This document shows positions 8,078 to 20,388 of a DNA stretch of 64,000 nucleotides, one piece after another. A program made the position numbers and the translations under genes. Where the stretch lies: NCBI RefSeq assembly GCF_024498355.1, contig NZ_CP101833.1, forward strand, positions 3,453,001 through 3,517,000. The letters are read 5' to 3'. Under the pieces are notes generated by a model. The model saw only the letters and a list, made by a program, of their open reading frames with translations, was not told the origin of the DNA and did not search any database. This DNA comes from Bacillus pumilus (GTDB lineage Bacteria > Bacillota > Bacilli > Bacillales > Bacillaceae). Each line of letters begins with the position of its first letter. The first letter of the stretch is position 1.

Positions 8078-9202
8078 ATGACACAAGTACAAACCATTGG
8101 AAAGAAAACAACAAAGCCGCCATTTCGCGCAGATCAAGTAGGAAGTTTACTCCGTTCAGAGCGCATCAAAGAAGCACGTAAGCAAAAAGCAGACGGTACG
8201 CTGACAGCAGAGCAGCTCCGACAAATTGAAAATGCAGAAATCACACGTATTGTGGAGAAGCAAAAGGAGATTGGATTAGAGGTTGTGACAGACGGAGAAT
8301 TCAGACGTGCATGGTGGCATTTTGACTTTCTTGAAGGACTTGATGGGGTCGAAGGATTTGAAGCAGATCAGGGCATTCAATTCCACAACACTACGACAAA
8401 AGCACGAGGCATTAAGGTAACAGGCAAGATCGATTTTACAAATCACCCAATGCTAGAAGATTACCGCTTCCTTCACAGCATCGCTGGTGATCATACGGCA
8501 AAAATGACGATTCCAAGTCCGAATATGCTCTTTTTCCGTGGAAAGCTTGATGAAGGTGTGTATGACAGCTTAGATGATTTCCACCATGATGTGGCCCAGG
8601 CGTATAAGAAAGCCATCCGTGCTTTTTATGATGCAGGCTGCCGCTACTTGCAGCTAGATGATACGGCATGGGCAGTGTTCTTTTCTGAAAAAGGTCATGA
8701 ACAAATCAAAGCCTTTGGCCGCGAGGAAGATGAACTTCGTGAGTCGTTTGCAAAAACAATCAATGAAGCCGTTGCCGATCGCCCAGAGGATTTAGTCATC
8801 ACAATGCACATTTGCCGTGGCAATTTTAAATCAACATGGGCAGCTGAAGGTGGTTACGAAGCAGCGGCAGAAACGATTTTTGCTGGTTTAGATCTTGATG
8901 GCCTCTTTTTAGAATTTGACGACGATCGTTCTGGCGGATTTGAGCCTCTTCGATATGTGAAGAACCCAAATCTTCAAATCGTACTTGGTCTTGTGACTTC
9001 AAAGTACGGTGAGCTTGAGCCGGTTGAACAAATTAAAAAACGAATCGAGGAAGCGGCTCAATATGTGGACATTAACCAAATTTGTTTGAGTCCACAATGC
9101 GGATTCGCATCCACGGAGGAAGGCAATCTGTTAACAGAAGAGCAGCAATGGGAAAAGCTGCGTCATGTGATTGAGATTGCTGATCAAGTGTGGACTTCAT
9201 AG
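8078..9202 (+). CDS. Cobalamin-independent methionine synthase family (YxjG/YxjH-like)
   Basis: This 374-residue protein matches the C-terminal catalytic half of MetE, like the short B. subtilis YxjG/YxjH proteins. Expected zinc ligands are visible as H244 and C246 in MHICRGNF, E279 in FLEFDDD and C341 in SPQCGF. Lacking the MetE N-terminal half, it probably methylates homocysteine from an alternative donor, as proposed for this subfamily. SAM riboswitch control fits methionine supply. It starts at ATG behind AAGGAAGGG. Its terminator has been invaded by the IS element immediately downstream. Confidence 0.9.
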   Translation: MTQVQTIGKKTTKPPFRADQVGSLLRSERIKEARKQKADGTLTAEQLRQIENAEITRIVEKQKEIGLEVVTDGEFRRAWWHFDFLEGLDGVEGFEADQGIQFHNTTTKARGIKVTGKIDFTNHPMLEDYRFLHSIAGDHTAKMTIPSPNMLFFRGKLDEGVYDSLDDFHHDVAQAYKKAIRAFYDAGCRYLQLDDTAWAVFFSEKGHEQIKAFGREEDELRESFAKTINEAVADRPEDLVITMHICRGNFKSTWAAEGGYEAAAETIFAGLDLDGLFLEFDDDRSGGFEPLRYVKNPNLQIVLGLVTSKYGELEPVEQIKKRIEEAAQYVDINQICLSPQCGFASTEEGNLLTEEQQWEKLRHVIEIADQVWTS

Positions 9203-9218
9203 TCCCTTGACGAAAAAA

Positions 9219-9249
9219 GAGACAAACCGCATCATCAGCGGTTTGTCTC
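9219..9249. terminator. Palindromic terminator, left copy flanking the IS
   Basis: This 31-bp palindrome (GAGACAAACCGC...GCGGTTTGTCTC) is repeated exactly at 10799-10829. It was probably the single bidirectional terminator between the methyltransferase and bglH before the IS arrived. On the plus strand this copy is followed by IS sequence (CAGGCTG) instead of a T-tract. Read leftward, it still has one. Confidence 0.92.
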
Positions 9250-9252
9250 CAG

Positions 9253-9286
9253 GCTGTCGAGAAAATCTCGACAGCTTTATTTTTTT
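9253..9286 (+). terminator. IS left-end hairpin acting as terminator
   Basis: GCTGTCGAGA (9253-9262), an AAA loop and TCTCGACAGC (9266-9275) form a perfect stem followed by a T-rich tract. The hairpin overlaps the terminal inverted repeat. It probably insulates the transposase from the upstream gene and replaces the terminator function broken by the insertion. Confidence 0.8.
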
Positions 9287-9351
9287 CCTTAAAGTTTCCA
9301 TTCCCCCGTTTTATAATAGAGAAAAGCATACTAAAGGAAGGTGTTTTTCTC

Positions 9352-10704
9352 ATGTTCCACACTAGAAATTCTTCTCAGCACCAAGCCGAATTTGTATTGC
9401 TAGATCAACTGGTCGAAGAGGATCACCTGCTTCGTAAAATTGATCAGTACATTGATTTTTCATTTATCATAGACAAAGTAAAACCATATTATAGTGAGAA
9501 TAAAGGTCGCCCTTCTCTTGATCCACTCATTCTGTTCAAAATGATGTTTATCGGATACCTGTATGGTATCCGTTCAGAAAGACAGCTTGAAAAAGAAATT
9601 TACTATAACATGGCGTATAGATGGTTTTTAGGTTTGAATATCAATGACCCCGTTCCTCATCATTCCACCATTAGTTGGAATCGTCGTACTCGATTTAAAG
9701 ATACAACGATTTTTCAAGATATTTTTGATGAGATTGTGCTACAAGCCATCAATCACGATATGGTTGGAGGTCGTGTCCTTTTTACCGATTCAACCCATCT
9801 AAAAGCGAATGCCAATAAACATAAATATACGAGAAAAACGATCGAACAAGATACTCAGAACTATATGAAAGAATTAGATGAAGCCGTTCAAGAAGATCGA
9901 GAGGTACACGGAAAAAAGCCCTTAAAGGAAAAAGAGGAGGTGAAAACGAAAAAAGACATTCGCCAAAGTACGACTGATCCTGAAAGTGGCTATCTTTATC
10001 GTGAAAATAAGCCTGAAGGCTTTTTCTATCTAGACCACCGTACAACAGATATGAAATACAATATCATCACTGATGCCCATGTCACGCCCGGTAATGTCCA
10101 TGATTCTGTTCCCTATCTTGATCGATTGGATCTCCAAATCGCACGATTTGGTTTTCAAGTAGAAGCTGTTGCCCTTGATTCTGGTTATTTAACAACACCA
10201 ATCTGTAAAGGTTTATCTGATCGACATATTTTTGGTGTTATTGCCCATAGACGTTTTCATCCAACAAGAGGATTATTTGAGAAGTGGAAATTTCAGTATG
10301 ATTCTAAACATGATCATTACATATGTCCAAATGGTGAGAAGCTTTTATATACGACAACTGATCGAAAAGGTTATAGGTTCTACAAATCAGATCCTAAAAA
10401 ATGTGCATCGTGTCCTTTCCTTGAAAGCTGTACAAGATCTAAAAATCATCAAAAAGTGATCTCAAGACACGTGTGGGAAGAACATAAAGAAAAGATCAGA
10501 CAAAATCGTCTATCTGTCTCTGGAAAAGAGCTATATAAAAAAAGAAAAGAAAAAATAGAGCGAAGCTTTGCAGATTCAAAACAACTGCACGGGCTTCGCT
10601 ACTGCCGGTTGAGGGGAAAACAGAATGTGAGTGAGCAAGTTCTTCTCACAGCTGCGTGCCAGAACATGAAGAAGATTGCCACACACCTAGCGAAGCTAGG
10701 CTAG
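9352..10704 (+). CDS. IS1182-family DDE transposase
   Basis: This 450-residue transposase has the N-terminal DUF772-type domain (GRPSLDPLILFKMMFIGYLYGIRS, about residues 52-75). The likely catalytic triad is D146 (LFTDSTHLKAN), D276 (VALDSGYLT) and E403 (KIERSFADSKQLHGLR). A cysteine cluster (CPNG...CASCPFLESC) precedes the last acidic residue. A TATAAT box near 9312 and a GGAAGG site serve it. It is uninterrupted and presumably active. A hairpin after the stop (CACACCTA / TAGGTGTG) may terminate it. Confidence 0.95.
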   Translation: MFHTRNSSQHQAEFVLLDQLVEEDHLLRKIDQYIDFSFIIDKVKPYYSENKGRPSLDPLILFKMMFIGYLYGIRSERQLEKEIYYNMAYRWFLGLNINDPVPHHSTISWNRRTRFKDTTIFQDIFDEIVLQAINHDMVGGRVLFTDSTHLKANANKHKYTRKTIEQDTQNYMKELDEAVQEDREVHGKKPLKEKEEVKTKKDIRQSTTDPESGYLYRENKPEGFFYLDHRTTDMKYNIITDAHVTPGNVHDSVPYLDRLDLQIARFGFQVEAVALDSGYLTTPICKGLSDRHIFGVIAHRRFHPTRGLFEKWKFQYDSKHDHYICPNGEKLLYTTTDRKGYRFYKSDPKKCASCPFLESCTRSKNHQKVISRHVWEEHKEKIRQNRLSVSGKELYKKRKEKIERSFADSKQLHGLRYCRLRGKQNVSEQVLLTAACQNMKKIATHLAKLG

Positions 10705-10798
10705 GTGTGTGGGAGGCCTTTTTCAATACATTTCATTCTTCATACATACGTTAAAAATAAAAAAGATTGTAGAAAAACATGAGTTTCTCTACAATCTG

Positions 10799-10829
10799 GA
10801 GACAAACCGCATCATCAGCGGTTTGTCTC
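10799..10829. terminator. Palindromic terminator, right copy flanking the IS
   Basis: This is an exact copy of the 31-bp palindrome at 9219-9249. Read leftward from bglH, this hairpin is now followed by IS sequence (CAGATTG) rather than T residues. Read rightward, it is followed by TTTCTTTT. Confidence 0.9.
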
Positions 10830-10835
10830 TTTCTT

Positions 10836-14133
<3,298 letters not shown>

Positions 14134-14171
14134 TGTATTACCCTCCAATCGTTGATTAAATCTTGATATAG

Positions 14172-14261
14172 AAAAAACCTAAACATCCATTAATGCCCGA
14201 AAAATAGCGATTCAGACATTAATCGATATTTAGGTTTTGCCTGCTTAACCAGTAACAATCC
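14172..14261 (-). promoter_or_regulatory. LicT antiterminator site (RAT) plus terminator, proximal copy
   Basis: On the minus strand a ribonucleic antiterminator (GGATTGTTACTGGTTAAGCA..., 14233-14261) ends in CAAAACC, which is also the upstream arm of an overlapping terminator (AAAACCTAAA... paired with TTTAGGTTTT plus T-run). LicT binding to the RAT should block the terminator and allow bglPH transcription when beta-glucosides are present. Confidence 0.92.
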
Positions 14262-14304
14262 TTCATAGCGATTGATCATTATTGAATTTTATAAGTCTTT
14301 AGAT

Positions 14305-14381
14305 ATAAAAAAACCTAAATCATGCCTTATCAGAGATAGGGACAATGATTTAGGTTTTGCCTGCTTGATCAGTAACAATCC
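14305..14381 (-). promoter_or_regulatory. LicT antiterminator site (RAT) plus terminator, distal copy
   Basis: A second complete RAT/terminator unit lies about 120 bases upstream of the first. The RAT is GGATTGTTACTGATCAAGCA... at 14353-14381, overlapping a long stem (AAACCTAAATCAT with ATGATTTAGGTTT) that ends in Ts on the minus strand. Both units lie between licT and bglP, so bglPH transcription starting upstream must pass two LicT-controlled terminators. Confidence 0.92.
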
Positions 14382-14459
14382 TAAAAGATTGTGGGTTATT
14401 TAGTTTATAGTTATAAATTATCATGTTAATTTTGTGATGTCAACGCTTTCTTTTTGAAT

Positions 14460-15293
14460 TTATTTTCTTTTTATTACTCTGTCGATATGCAAAGTTAAGT
14501 ATAACATCTCATCTTCTATGAGACTTCGGTTGTGTTCTTTTTGAACATACGCATTAATTTTTTCGGCGCATTGGAAAGCTGCTGTGTTTTTTTCTCTTAC
14601 CACTTCATACAGAAATTCATTTTGATTTTCCATTTGTGTTTCGTTAAACAGGCGCTGTCCAAAAAACTTTAAATGCGTGACAAAACGGAAATAATTTAAT
14701 GATTCCTCGTCCAAATCAATTTGAAAGTGATACTTTACGATATTCAAAATATCTTGAATGAGCTTCGTGATTTGAATAACATTTGGCATTTCCTCATTGA
14801 GCTCTGCATTGACAATATGCATGGCAATAAAGCCTGCTTCATCCTCAGGAAGATGGATGTTGAGCTTGTCCTGTATGATACGTATCGCTTCTACACCGCA
14901 CATGAACTCCTCTTTGTACAACCGTTTAATTTCCCAGAGCAAAGCATTTTTGATGTCCATTCCTTTTTGATGACGTTCGATGGCAAAGGTGATATGATCC
15001 GTCAACGTCACATAGATGCTGTCATTTAAATTTTTGTTAAGGGTCGTTCTCGCATAATCAATAATCGCCTCACACACTTGCATATACTCGATTGGAATAT
15101 CATAAAGCAGGGTTTTGAATTTTTCTGATATATCTTTATTTTGAATGGAAAATACTTTTTCGATACGTTCTTCGTCAATCGGGTCTCCGCTTTTCTTTTG
15201 AAACGCGACCCCTCTGCCCATAATGACCAGTTCATGCTGCTCGTCATCATACGCACTGACTACATTATTATTGATTACTTTCGAAATGATCAA
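14460..15293 (-). CDS. licT: BglG-family antiterminator LicT
   Basis: This RNA-binding antiterminator of 277 residues is the normal LicT length when begun at TTG 15293. GGGGGG precedes that codon, and it gives MIISKVINNNVV, the usual RNA-binding (CAT) start. After the CAT domain (1-55, MGRGVAFQKKSGD) come two PRD domains with the histidines expected to be phosphorylated (DHITFAIERH, IAMHIVNAE, FVTHLKFF, TLHIDR). It reads the two RAT sites ahead of bglP. No RAT is visible ahead of licT itself. Confidence 0.93.
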   Translation of the reverse strand: MIISKVINNNVVSAYDDEQHELVIMGRGVAFQKKSGDPIDEERIEKVFSIQNKDISEKFKTLLYDIPIEYMQVCEAIIDYARTTLNKNLNDSIYVTLTDHITFAIERHQKGMDIKNALLWEIKRLYKEEFMCGVEAIRIIQDKLNIHLPEDEAGFIAMHIVNAELNEEMPNVIQITKLIQDILNIVKYHFQIDLDEESLNYFRFVTHLKFFGQRLFNETQMENQNEFLYEVVREKNTAAFQCAEKINAYVQKEHNRSLIEDEMLYLTLHIDRVIKRK

Positions 15294-15483
15294 TTGATAC
15301 CCCCCAGTACATTCCACTTTTTCGAGCATCTCATTGTAGATTGATATGTCATTTTATTATTATCTTCAAAAAAGAGGACTTTAAGATGATTTTACATTTT
15401 TTTTTGATACGGTCAACTAGAAAGAATGACATATTACCTCTCAAAAATGACGAAATAGGGGCAAAACAGGCTAAAAACATACA

Positions 15484-15513
15484 CAAAAACACTCTATGAA
15501 GAGTGTTTTTTAC
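15484..15513 (-). terminator. Terminator after the YwqG-like gene
   Basis: ACACTCT and AGAGTGT form a 7-bp stem with a 4-base loop flanked by A and T runs, just beyond the stop of the DUF1963 gene. Confidence 0.8.
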
Positions 15514-15517
15514 AAAA

Positions 15518-16330
15518 TTAGGAGCAATCCCAATTATAGGCGATATTCTCGAAATTTTTCCGTTTGAGGTCTTCTGGTTTGATAAAAAAGTTGGCGATCC
15601 CGCAATCTCCCCACAGCAGGTCAACTTCATCATCTGAGTCAATTTGCAATAATAGAACGGTATGTTCTTGATCTACATATGTACGCGGGTCCTCTTGTGT
15701 AAACCCTGGATACCCGCCTAATTTATGACCAAAGCCACTCGCTATGTCATAAAATTCATCTAGCAGGGCATCTGCTTCATCAGCATCAACATTCGCATCT
15801 TCAAATAGGTCCCAGCTTTGTTTGCCTGTGACTTTTTCAAATCGAAAATCTCCTACGCTGATCGTTTCGCTTGATAATTCACCTGTAATCGCGCCTTCCT
15901 TCGTGACAGGAAAATAAAAATCATCTGGGATTTTCACAAAAGAAAAATCAGTTAATAACTCTTCTTCTGCTAAGAAAGGTTCCTCAATGAATTTGATCCG
16001 AAAATCTTTTTGCTCTGTTTTATGGTCAATATTCATCCCATAAAGATCATCATGCACAGAAATAAAGATTTGCAGAAGTCCTGTTTCTGGATAATCTTTC
16101 AGCTTCGGCAGCTGACCGAAATTCATTTGTGCCAAAAGCTTCATAGGGTGTCCTTCACCGTCAACTGGATATACGTCGTTTTTTGGGAAGTAAGGATCAC
16201 CAGCTATTTTGCTGTCGTATGGTCCTGTTTTTCCTTGTTTCATCTTTAATTGAATCATTGGTTTTTCGGTTTGCTTTAACAACGGACGGTAAGGCGCGAG
16301 TATTTCTTGCAGCTTCGCTGATTGTGTCAT
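15518..16330 (-). CDS. ywqG: DUF1963 protein, YwqG-like
   Basis: This 270-residue soluble acidic protein resembles B. subtilis YwqG (DUF1963). It has the family blocks KIAGDPYFPKNDVYP, LLAQMNFGQLP and KLGGYPGFTQEDPR. The ATG at 16330 sits behind AGGAGGAAGATC, and the longer upstream frame is disregarded. The function of the family is unknown. It appears monocistronic with its own terminator. Confidence 0.85.
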   Translation of the reverse strand: MTQSAKLQEILAPYRPLLKQTEKPMIQLKMKQGKTGPYDSKIAGDPYFPKNDVYPVDGEGHPMKLLAQMNFGQLPKLKDYPETGLLQIFISVHDDLYGMNIDHKTEQKDFRIKFIEEPFLAEEELLTDFSFVKIPDDFYFPVTKEGAITGELSSETISVGDFRFEKVTGKQSWDLFEDANVDADEADALLDEFYDIASGFGHKLGGYPGFTQEDPRTYVDQEHTVLLLQIDSDDEVDLLWGDCGIANFFIKPEDLKRKNFENIAYNWDCS

Positions 16331-16449
16331 GATGATCTTCCTCCTTATGAATAGGTCTAAAGACCAAACTGGTCTCTCTTTTTCTATCATACAGAAGTGT
16401 ACCCTGCCTGTCAGCGATCAACCGGTCAATATCCTGACACATATCTCAC

Positions 16450-16495
16450 CTTAAAACGTTAAAAAACCTCCGATACAGCTGGAGGTTTTGGTCCG
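16450..16495 (-). terminator. Terminator of the soluble chemoreceptor gene
   Basis: AAACCTCC and GGAGGTTT form a stem about an 8-base loop just beyond the stop of the chemoreceptor gene, with a T-run on the minus strand. Confidence 0.8.
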
Positions 16496-16502
16496 GAAGT
16501 TT

Positions 16503-17342
16503 TTATTTCACTTGATAGTTTACTAAGTCGTCTGCCAATGTTTTCATCGTTTCGTTTGTTTCGTGAAGTCCTTCAATAATTTTTGTAAAAGTGCCGACAA
16601 GCTCTGCTTGATGTTCAGAGGAAGCCACAATTTGTGAAATTTCTTCTTCCATTCCTTTAATAGAGCTCTGTACATCTTTTAGCGCTGTTTCGATATCAGT
16701 TGTCGCTTGCTTCGCATGAGTGGATAGCTTTCTCACTTCTGTTGCGACCACTCCAAAGCCTGCCCCTGCTTCACCTACTCTTGCAGCCTCTATGGATGCG
16801 TTGAGTCCGAGTAAGTTCGTTTGATCAGAGATACCTTTGATGAGATTGGACACTTGATTGATTTTAGAGGAATTTTCGACAGTGGTTTTCGTATTTTGTA
16901 GAATTTGTTCACTTGTCGCTTGTAGTTCCTCTGAATGTGCGGCAACTTGCTGTACCATCGCGACTAGTTTTTCGGAAGCTTGGTTGCTCTCCGTCATGAT
17001 GTGATCTAATCGTTGTTGATTGGTTTGGTCATATGCAACACAGAAGGCAGCGGCAACTTGACCAGTCTCATCTGTAATCGGGACGGCTACGATATCCATA
17101 GGAATCCCATATACTTCTTTCGGGATTTGGATAAACGATGGCTCTCTCCCATTTTTCAGCATCGCAAAGTTTTGAAATCCATCAGCCACTGTATCACCAG
17201 CTTTAAAACCTAAATCAATGTCCCCATGTTGCTGATAATAAAGAACCTTCTCTTTCCCTAAAACAGAAAAGGTTAGTTGCTCTCTCATAGCTAGTCCAAT
17301 GATTGGTAAAGCGTCTATTATGTTATCAATTCTCTGTGACAT
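16503..17342 (-). CDS. yfmS: Soluble methyl-accepting chemotaxis protein, YfmS-like
   Basis: This 279-residue chemoreceptor has no transmembrane segment or HAMP domain. Residues 1-110 form a sensor-like region ([18 protein letters not shown]... [19 protein letters not shown]). Residues 130-279 are the MCP signalling coiled coil, with the hairpin tip [30 protein letters not shown]. Size and layout match B. subtilis YfmS, a soluble receptor that modulates the CheA-linked array. It is monocistronic, with a terminator at 16450. Confidence 0.85.
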   Translation of the reverse strand: MSQRIDNIIDALPIIGLAMREQLTFSVLGKEKVLYYQQHGDIDLGFKAGDTVADGFQNFAMLKNGREPSFIQIPKEVYGIPMDIVAVPITDETGQVAAAFCVAYDQTNQQRLDHIMTESNQASEKLVAMVQQVAAHSEELQATSEQILQNTKTTVENSSKINQVSNLIKGISDQTNLLGLNASIEAARVGEAGAGFGVVATEVRKLSTHAKQATTDIETALKDVQSSIKGMEEEISQIVASSEHQAELVGTFTKIIEGLHETNETMKTLADDLVNYQVK

Positions 17343-17457
17343 TCGCTCACGTTCATCCTCTCTTTTTCTCAGTACACCTTCTTTATCGGTTCTTTATATG
17401 ATCTATTCCAGCCTGCAATGTGTACTAATATCAATCAAATGACCTAAGACATATAAA

Positions 17458-17490
17458 AAGCCCACATTCTATCAAGAGAATGTGGGTGTT
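17458..17490 (-). terminator. Terminator of the tenA-ykoEDC operon
   Basis: CCCACATTCT and AGAATGTGGG form a perfect 10-bp stem with an A/T-rich flank at the end of ykoC. Confidence 0.93.
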
Positions 17491-17491
17491 T

Positions 17492-18226
17492 TTAAAAAAA
17501 GAAAATGCATATGGAGACACTGACACCTATGAAAAAAAGATACAAATAGTCGATCCATGAGGTGCTGATGATATGATAATACGTTCGCTCCCTCGTCCCT
17601 GTGAAGCCTCTTGCTTCCATCGCAATCGCTAGGCGTTCAGATTTTCGTACGCCCTGCGTGAAAAGGGGTAGTGCATAACGTATAAAGGCTTTCCAGCTGT
17701 TTTTTTGCTTGTAGCCTCTGATTTTATGCGCAGCCTTCATTTGCTTTAATTCACTTTGAAACAACGGGATAAACCGGAAGCCGGCAAGCATTCCATACGC
17801 CCATTTTGGTGACATTCGGCATTGATGTATTAAGCTCATCATAAAGGCTGTCAAATCTGTTGTGGAGGTAAAAAGGAGACCAAATGTCACAAAGCCAAGC
17901 ATTCTGAGAGATATGGTGAGTCCATTTCTTAAACTCTCCTCTGTGACATGAAACCAGGCCCACTTCCAAACAGTATGATCCCCCTTGCCGAAGGCCGCCA
18001 TCATCCAAAACACAAGAATAAAAAAGATCAAATAAGGGATAAATCTTGTGATAAGATACTTGATATTCCAACTGCCTAGTACAAGCCCGATGCCCAGAGC
18101 AAACAGCCAGATGATGAACGTTGTTTTAGGATCAGAAATCGCCATCAGACAGCACATTGCAAGAAGGTGAGCGAGTAATTTCATAACTGGATTCACAGTG
18201 GATAGAAAGGAGTGATTACTTTGCAA
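17492..18226 (-). CDS. ykoC: ECF transporter transmembrane (T) component
   Basis: This 244-residue EcfT membrane protein has about five hydrophobic segments and the two coupling motifs ExRG-like ARGFTGTRERTY and AHKIRGYKQK that dock with the ATPases. It is the last gene of the thiamine-precursor importer. It starts at TTG 18226, overlapping the end of ykoD by 11 bases. The ribosome site is weak, so translational coupling is likely. Confidence 0.92.
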   Translation of the reverse strand: MQSNHSFLSTVNPVMKLLAHLLAMCCLMAISDPKTTFIIWLFALGIGLVLGSWNIKYLITRFIPYLIFFILVFWMMAAFGKGDHTVWKWAWFHVTEESLRNGLTISLRMLGFVTFGLLFTSTTDLTAFMMSLIHQCRMSPKWAYGMLAGFRFIPLFQSELKQMKAAHKIRGYKQKNSWKAFIRYALPLFTQGVRKSERLAIAMEARGFTGTRERTYYHIISTSWIDYLYLFFIGVSVSICIFFF

Positions 18227-19814
18227 TCGTCAGCACGTCCTTTCTTTCAGCCACATAGCGATAATGCAAAGGCACTCTCAGCTGATAAGAATCAACGAGT
18301 TTCTGATTTGAAAATAAATCATAAGGCGTGCCATCATACACATGCTCTCCTTGGTGAAAAAGCAGCACCTGATCTGCGCACTCATCGACGATCTCCATAT
18401 CATGTGTGACCATCATAACAGTGGTGCCTTGGCGTTGGCGCTCTTTTAAACGTCTGATTAATTCCTTCGCCGTTTTTTCGTCCTGCCCGAAAGTCGGTTC
18501 ATCTAACATTAATACATCCTGATCAAAAAGAAGCATTGTGGCGACACTTAATCTTCTTTTTTGCCCTAAACTTAAGGTGAAAGGATGTGCTTTCGCATGC
18601 TTCTCTAAGCCGAACTCTTCCAATAGCTGAACCGTTTTTTCTTGTACAACTGATTCTGGCCAATTTCGCTGTCTTCCGCCAAATGCGATTTCATCAAACA
18701 CCGTGTCTTGTATAAATTGCAGCTCTGGATTTTGAAAAACAAAGCCTGCTTTTTCATATAGTAATCGGTCAGACCACTTTTTGAGATGTTTTTCTTTTAA
18801 GAAAATATGGCCTTTTTTGATTGGCTCTAAGCGGATTAAATGTTTGAGACATGTACTTTTTCCGCTTCCATTTTCCCCGATGATCGCCACCCAATCTCCT
18901 GCTTTTATATCCAACCGAAGGTCATTCATAATCCTTTTTTTCCCGTAGCTTAATTGAAGATCCTCTGTTCGAATGATTGTCTCTCGATCTGTTGATCGGA
19001 CTTTCTCACGCCGCTCTTTGCTTGACTCAAAGGTTTGCATAAGTGTTTGACTCAGTGGGTGAAATGGATCTTGAATAATAGTGGACCATTTCTCGGGAAA
19101 TATTTTTGGACGCCAAATGCCTGCCTCTTTCATTTCTCCCTCATATGCTGTCATCACATCTTTCGGAGATCCATCTGCCAAAATGCAGCCTTGATCATCT
19201 AATAAAATAACCCGGTCCATCCATTCGATGACACCGTCTAGCACATGCTCCACAAAAATCATGGTTTGATCCTGATCAGCTGCAAGCTGCTGTAGCAGCT
19301 GAAATATCTCCATTCTGCCTGCTGGATCAAGCTGTGCAGTCGGTTCATCAAAGAACAGAACATCCGGCTCTAACGCTAGTAAGCAAGCAAGCGCCAATCG
19401 CTGCTTCATGCCGCCTGATAATGTGTGAATATCTGTATTCGGATCGACATCCAGTTGTACTTTTTGCATGAGATGCCGAATGATGTCATCCATCTCTTCA
19501 CGAGGTACAGAACGGTTCTCTAAGCTAAATGCAATTTCTTCATTGACCCGGTGCATACAAAACTGGGAATCAGGGTCTTGAAACATGACGCCTGTATGTC
19601 TTTGTAACATCACTTCTCCCTGCACGTCTGCTTCCATATGTTCTGGAATAATTCCAGCAAGAACCGAAATGAGCGTGGATTTTCCGCTTCCGCTTGGCCC
19701 TAAAATGAGCACCTTTTCCCCTTTTTGAATAGAAAGAGATACTTCATGCAGAACGGGCTTAGGCTGTTCATAAAAACGGACAGTGAGATTATTGCACGCG
19801 AGAAATGAATCCAT
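18216..19814 (-). CDS. ykoD: ECF transporter double ATPase
   Basis: This fused protein of 532 residues has two ABC ATPase domains. The first has Walker A GPSGSGKST (about 37-45), signature LSGGMKQRLA and Walker B DVLFFDEPT. The second has GENGSGKST, signature LSLGQKRRLS and DVLMLDEPT. It powers the YkoEDC importer of a thiamine precursor (hydroxymethylpyrimidine). Start ATG 19814 is preferred to 19823 because AAAGGTG stands 7 bases away. It overlaps the ykoE end by 26 bases. Confidence 0.94.
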   Translation of the reverse strand: MDSFLACNNLTVRFYEQPKPVLHEVSLSIQKGEKVLILGPSGSGKSTLISVLAGIIPEHMEADVQGEVMLQRHTGVMFQDPDSQFCMHRVNEEIAFSLENRSVPREEMDDIIRHLMQKVQLDVDPNTDIHTLSGGMKQRLALACLLALEPDVLFFDEPTAQLDPAGRMEIFQLLQQLAADQDQTMIFVEHVLDGVIEWMDRVILLDDQGCILADGSPKDVMTAYEGEMKEAGIWRPKIFPEKWSTIIQDPFHPLSQTLMQTFESSKERREKVRSTDRETIIRTEDLQLSYGKKRIMNDLRLDIKAGDWVAIIGENGSGKSTCLKHLIRLEPIKKGHIFLKEKHLKKWSDRLLYEKAGFVFQNPELQFIQDTVFDEIAFGGRQRNWPESVVQEKTVQLLEEFGLEKHAKAHPFTLSLGQKRRLSVATMLLFDQDVLMLDEPTFGQDEKTAKELIRRLKERQRQGTTVMMVTHDMEIVDECADQVLLFHQGEHVYDGTPYDLFSNQKLVDSYQLRVPLHYRYVAERKDVLTIAK

Positions 19815-20388
19815 GCTGTTCACCTTTGTTTCGTTTTTCTTTCATGATGGCATATTGATTCAGTACACCGGTCTTGGATAATGCATCCACTACAACTTTC
19901 GCTAAGCATCCCCCAAGTATCATACCGCTGATGATTTGAGTCACAAGTGTCATGAGTAAAACTTGAGGCGTGTAATAACCAAATCCATTGGCCATCAGGC
20001 TATATGCCATCGCTCCAACAGCTGCAAAGGCACCAGACAGCATAAGTGTCCACATGCGATATCGTTTATAACCAAAAAGAGCGAAGGCGATTTCTGCCCC
20101 AAGTCCTTGGCATACACCAATCAGCAGAGCTGAAAGACCGAAGTGGCTGCCTGTCAGTAATTCCACGGAGGCTGCGGCTGTTTCTGCAATGAGGGCAGCT
20201 CCCGGCTTTTGGATGATATAAGCGACGATTGGACTGGCAATCACCCAAATTCCAAACATGATATTGCCTCCTGCTGGACCCACAAGTGCTGTAATCGGTA
20301 AATAAAGAGTGGACCACCCTAAGTAGATCACACCGCACGCCACAGATAGAATCACGGCAAGGACGACTTCTTTCATCTTCCACGTCAT
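19789..20388 (-). CDS. ykoE: ECF substrate-binding (S) component
   Basis: This 199-residue membrane S-component has about five hydrophobic segments and belongs to the YkoE family for hydroxymethylpyrimidine/thiamine uptake. The start at ATG 20388 has GGAGGT 9 bases upstream and overlaps the tenA stop as ATGA, so the genes are coupled. With ykoD and ykoC it forms a complete ECF transporter controlled by the TPP riboswitch at 21171-21257. Confidence 0.9.
   Translation of the reverse strand: MTWKMKEVVLAVILSVACGVIYLGWSTLYLPITALVGPAGGNIMFGIWVIASPIVAYIIQKPGAALIAETAAASVELLTGSHFGLSALLIGVCQGLGAEIAFALFGYKRYRMWTLMLSGAFAAVGAMAYSLMANGFGYYTPQVLLMTLVTQIISGMILGGCLAKVVVDALSKTGVLNQYAIMKEKRNKGEQHGFISRVQ

Larger units (their letters stand above)
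9250..10798 (+). mobile_element. IS1182-like insertion sequence, complete
   Basis: The element is 1549 bp and bounded by imperfect inverted ends: CAGGCTGTCGAGAAAAT on the left, and CAGATTGTAGAGAAACT as the complement of the right end (13 of 17 identical). A perfect 31-bp palindromic direct repeat, the terminator at 9219-9249 and 10799-10829, flanks it. It carries one intact DDE transposase. The left end folds into a perfect 10-bp hairpin followed by a T-run (9253-9286), which should stop transcription entering from outside. Perfect flanking repeats and an intact gene suggest recent insertion. Confidence 0.92.
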
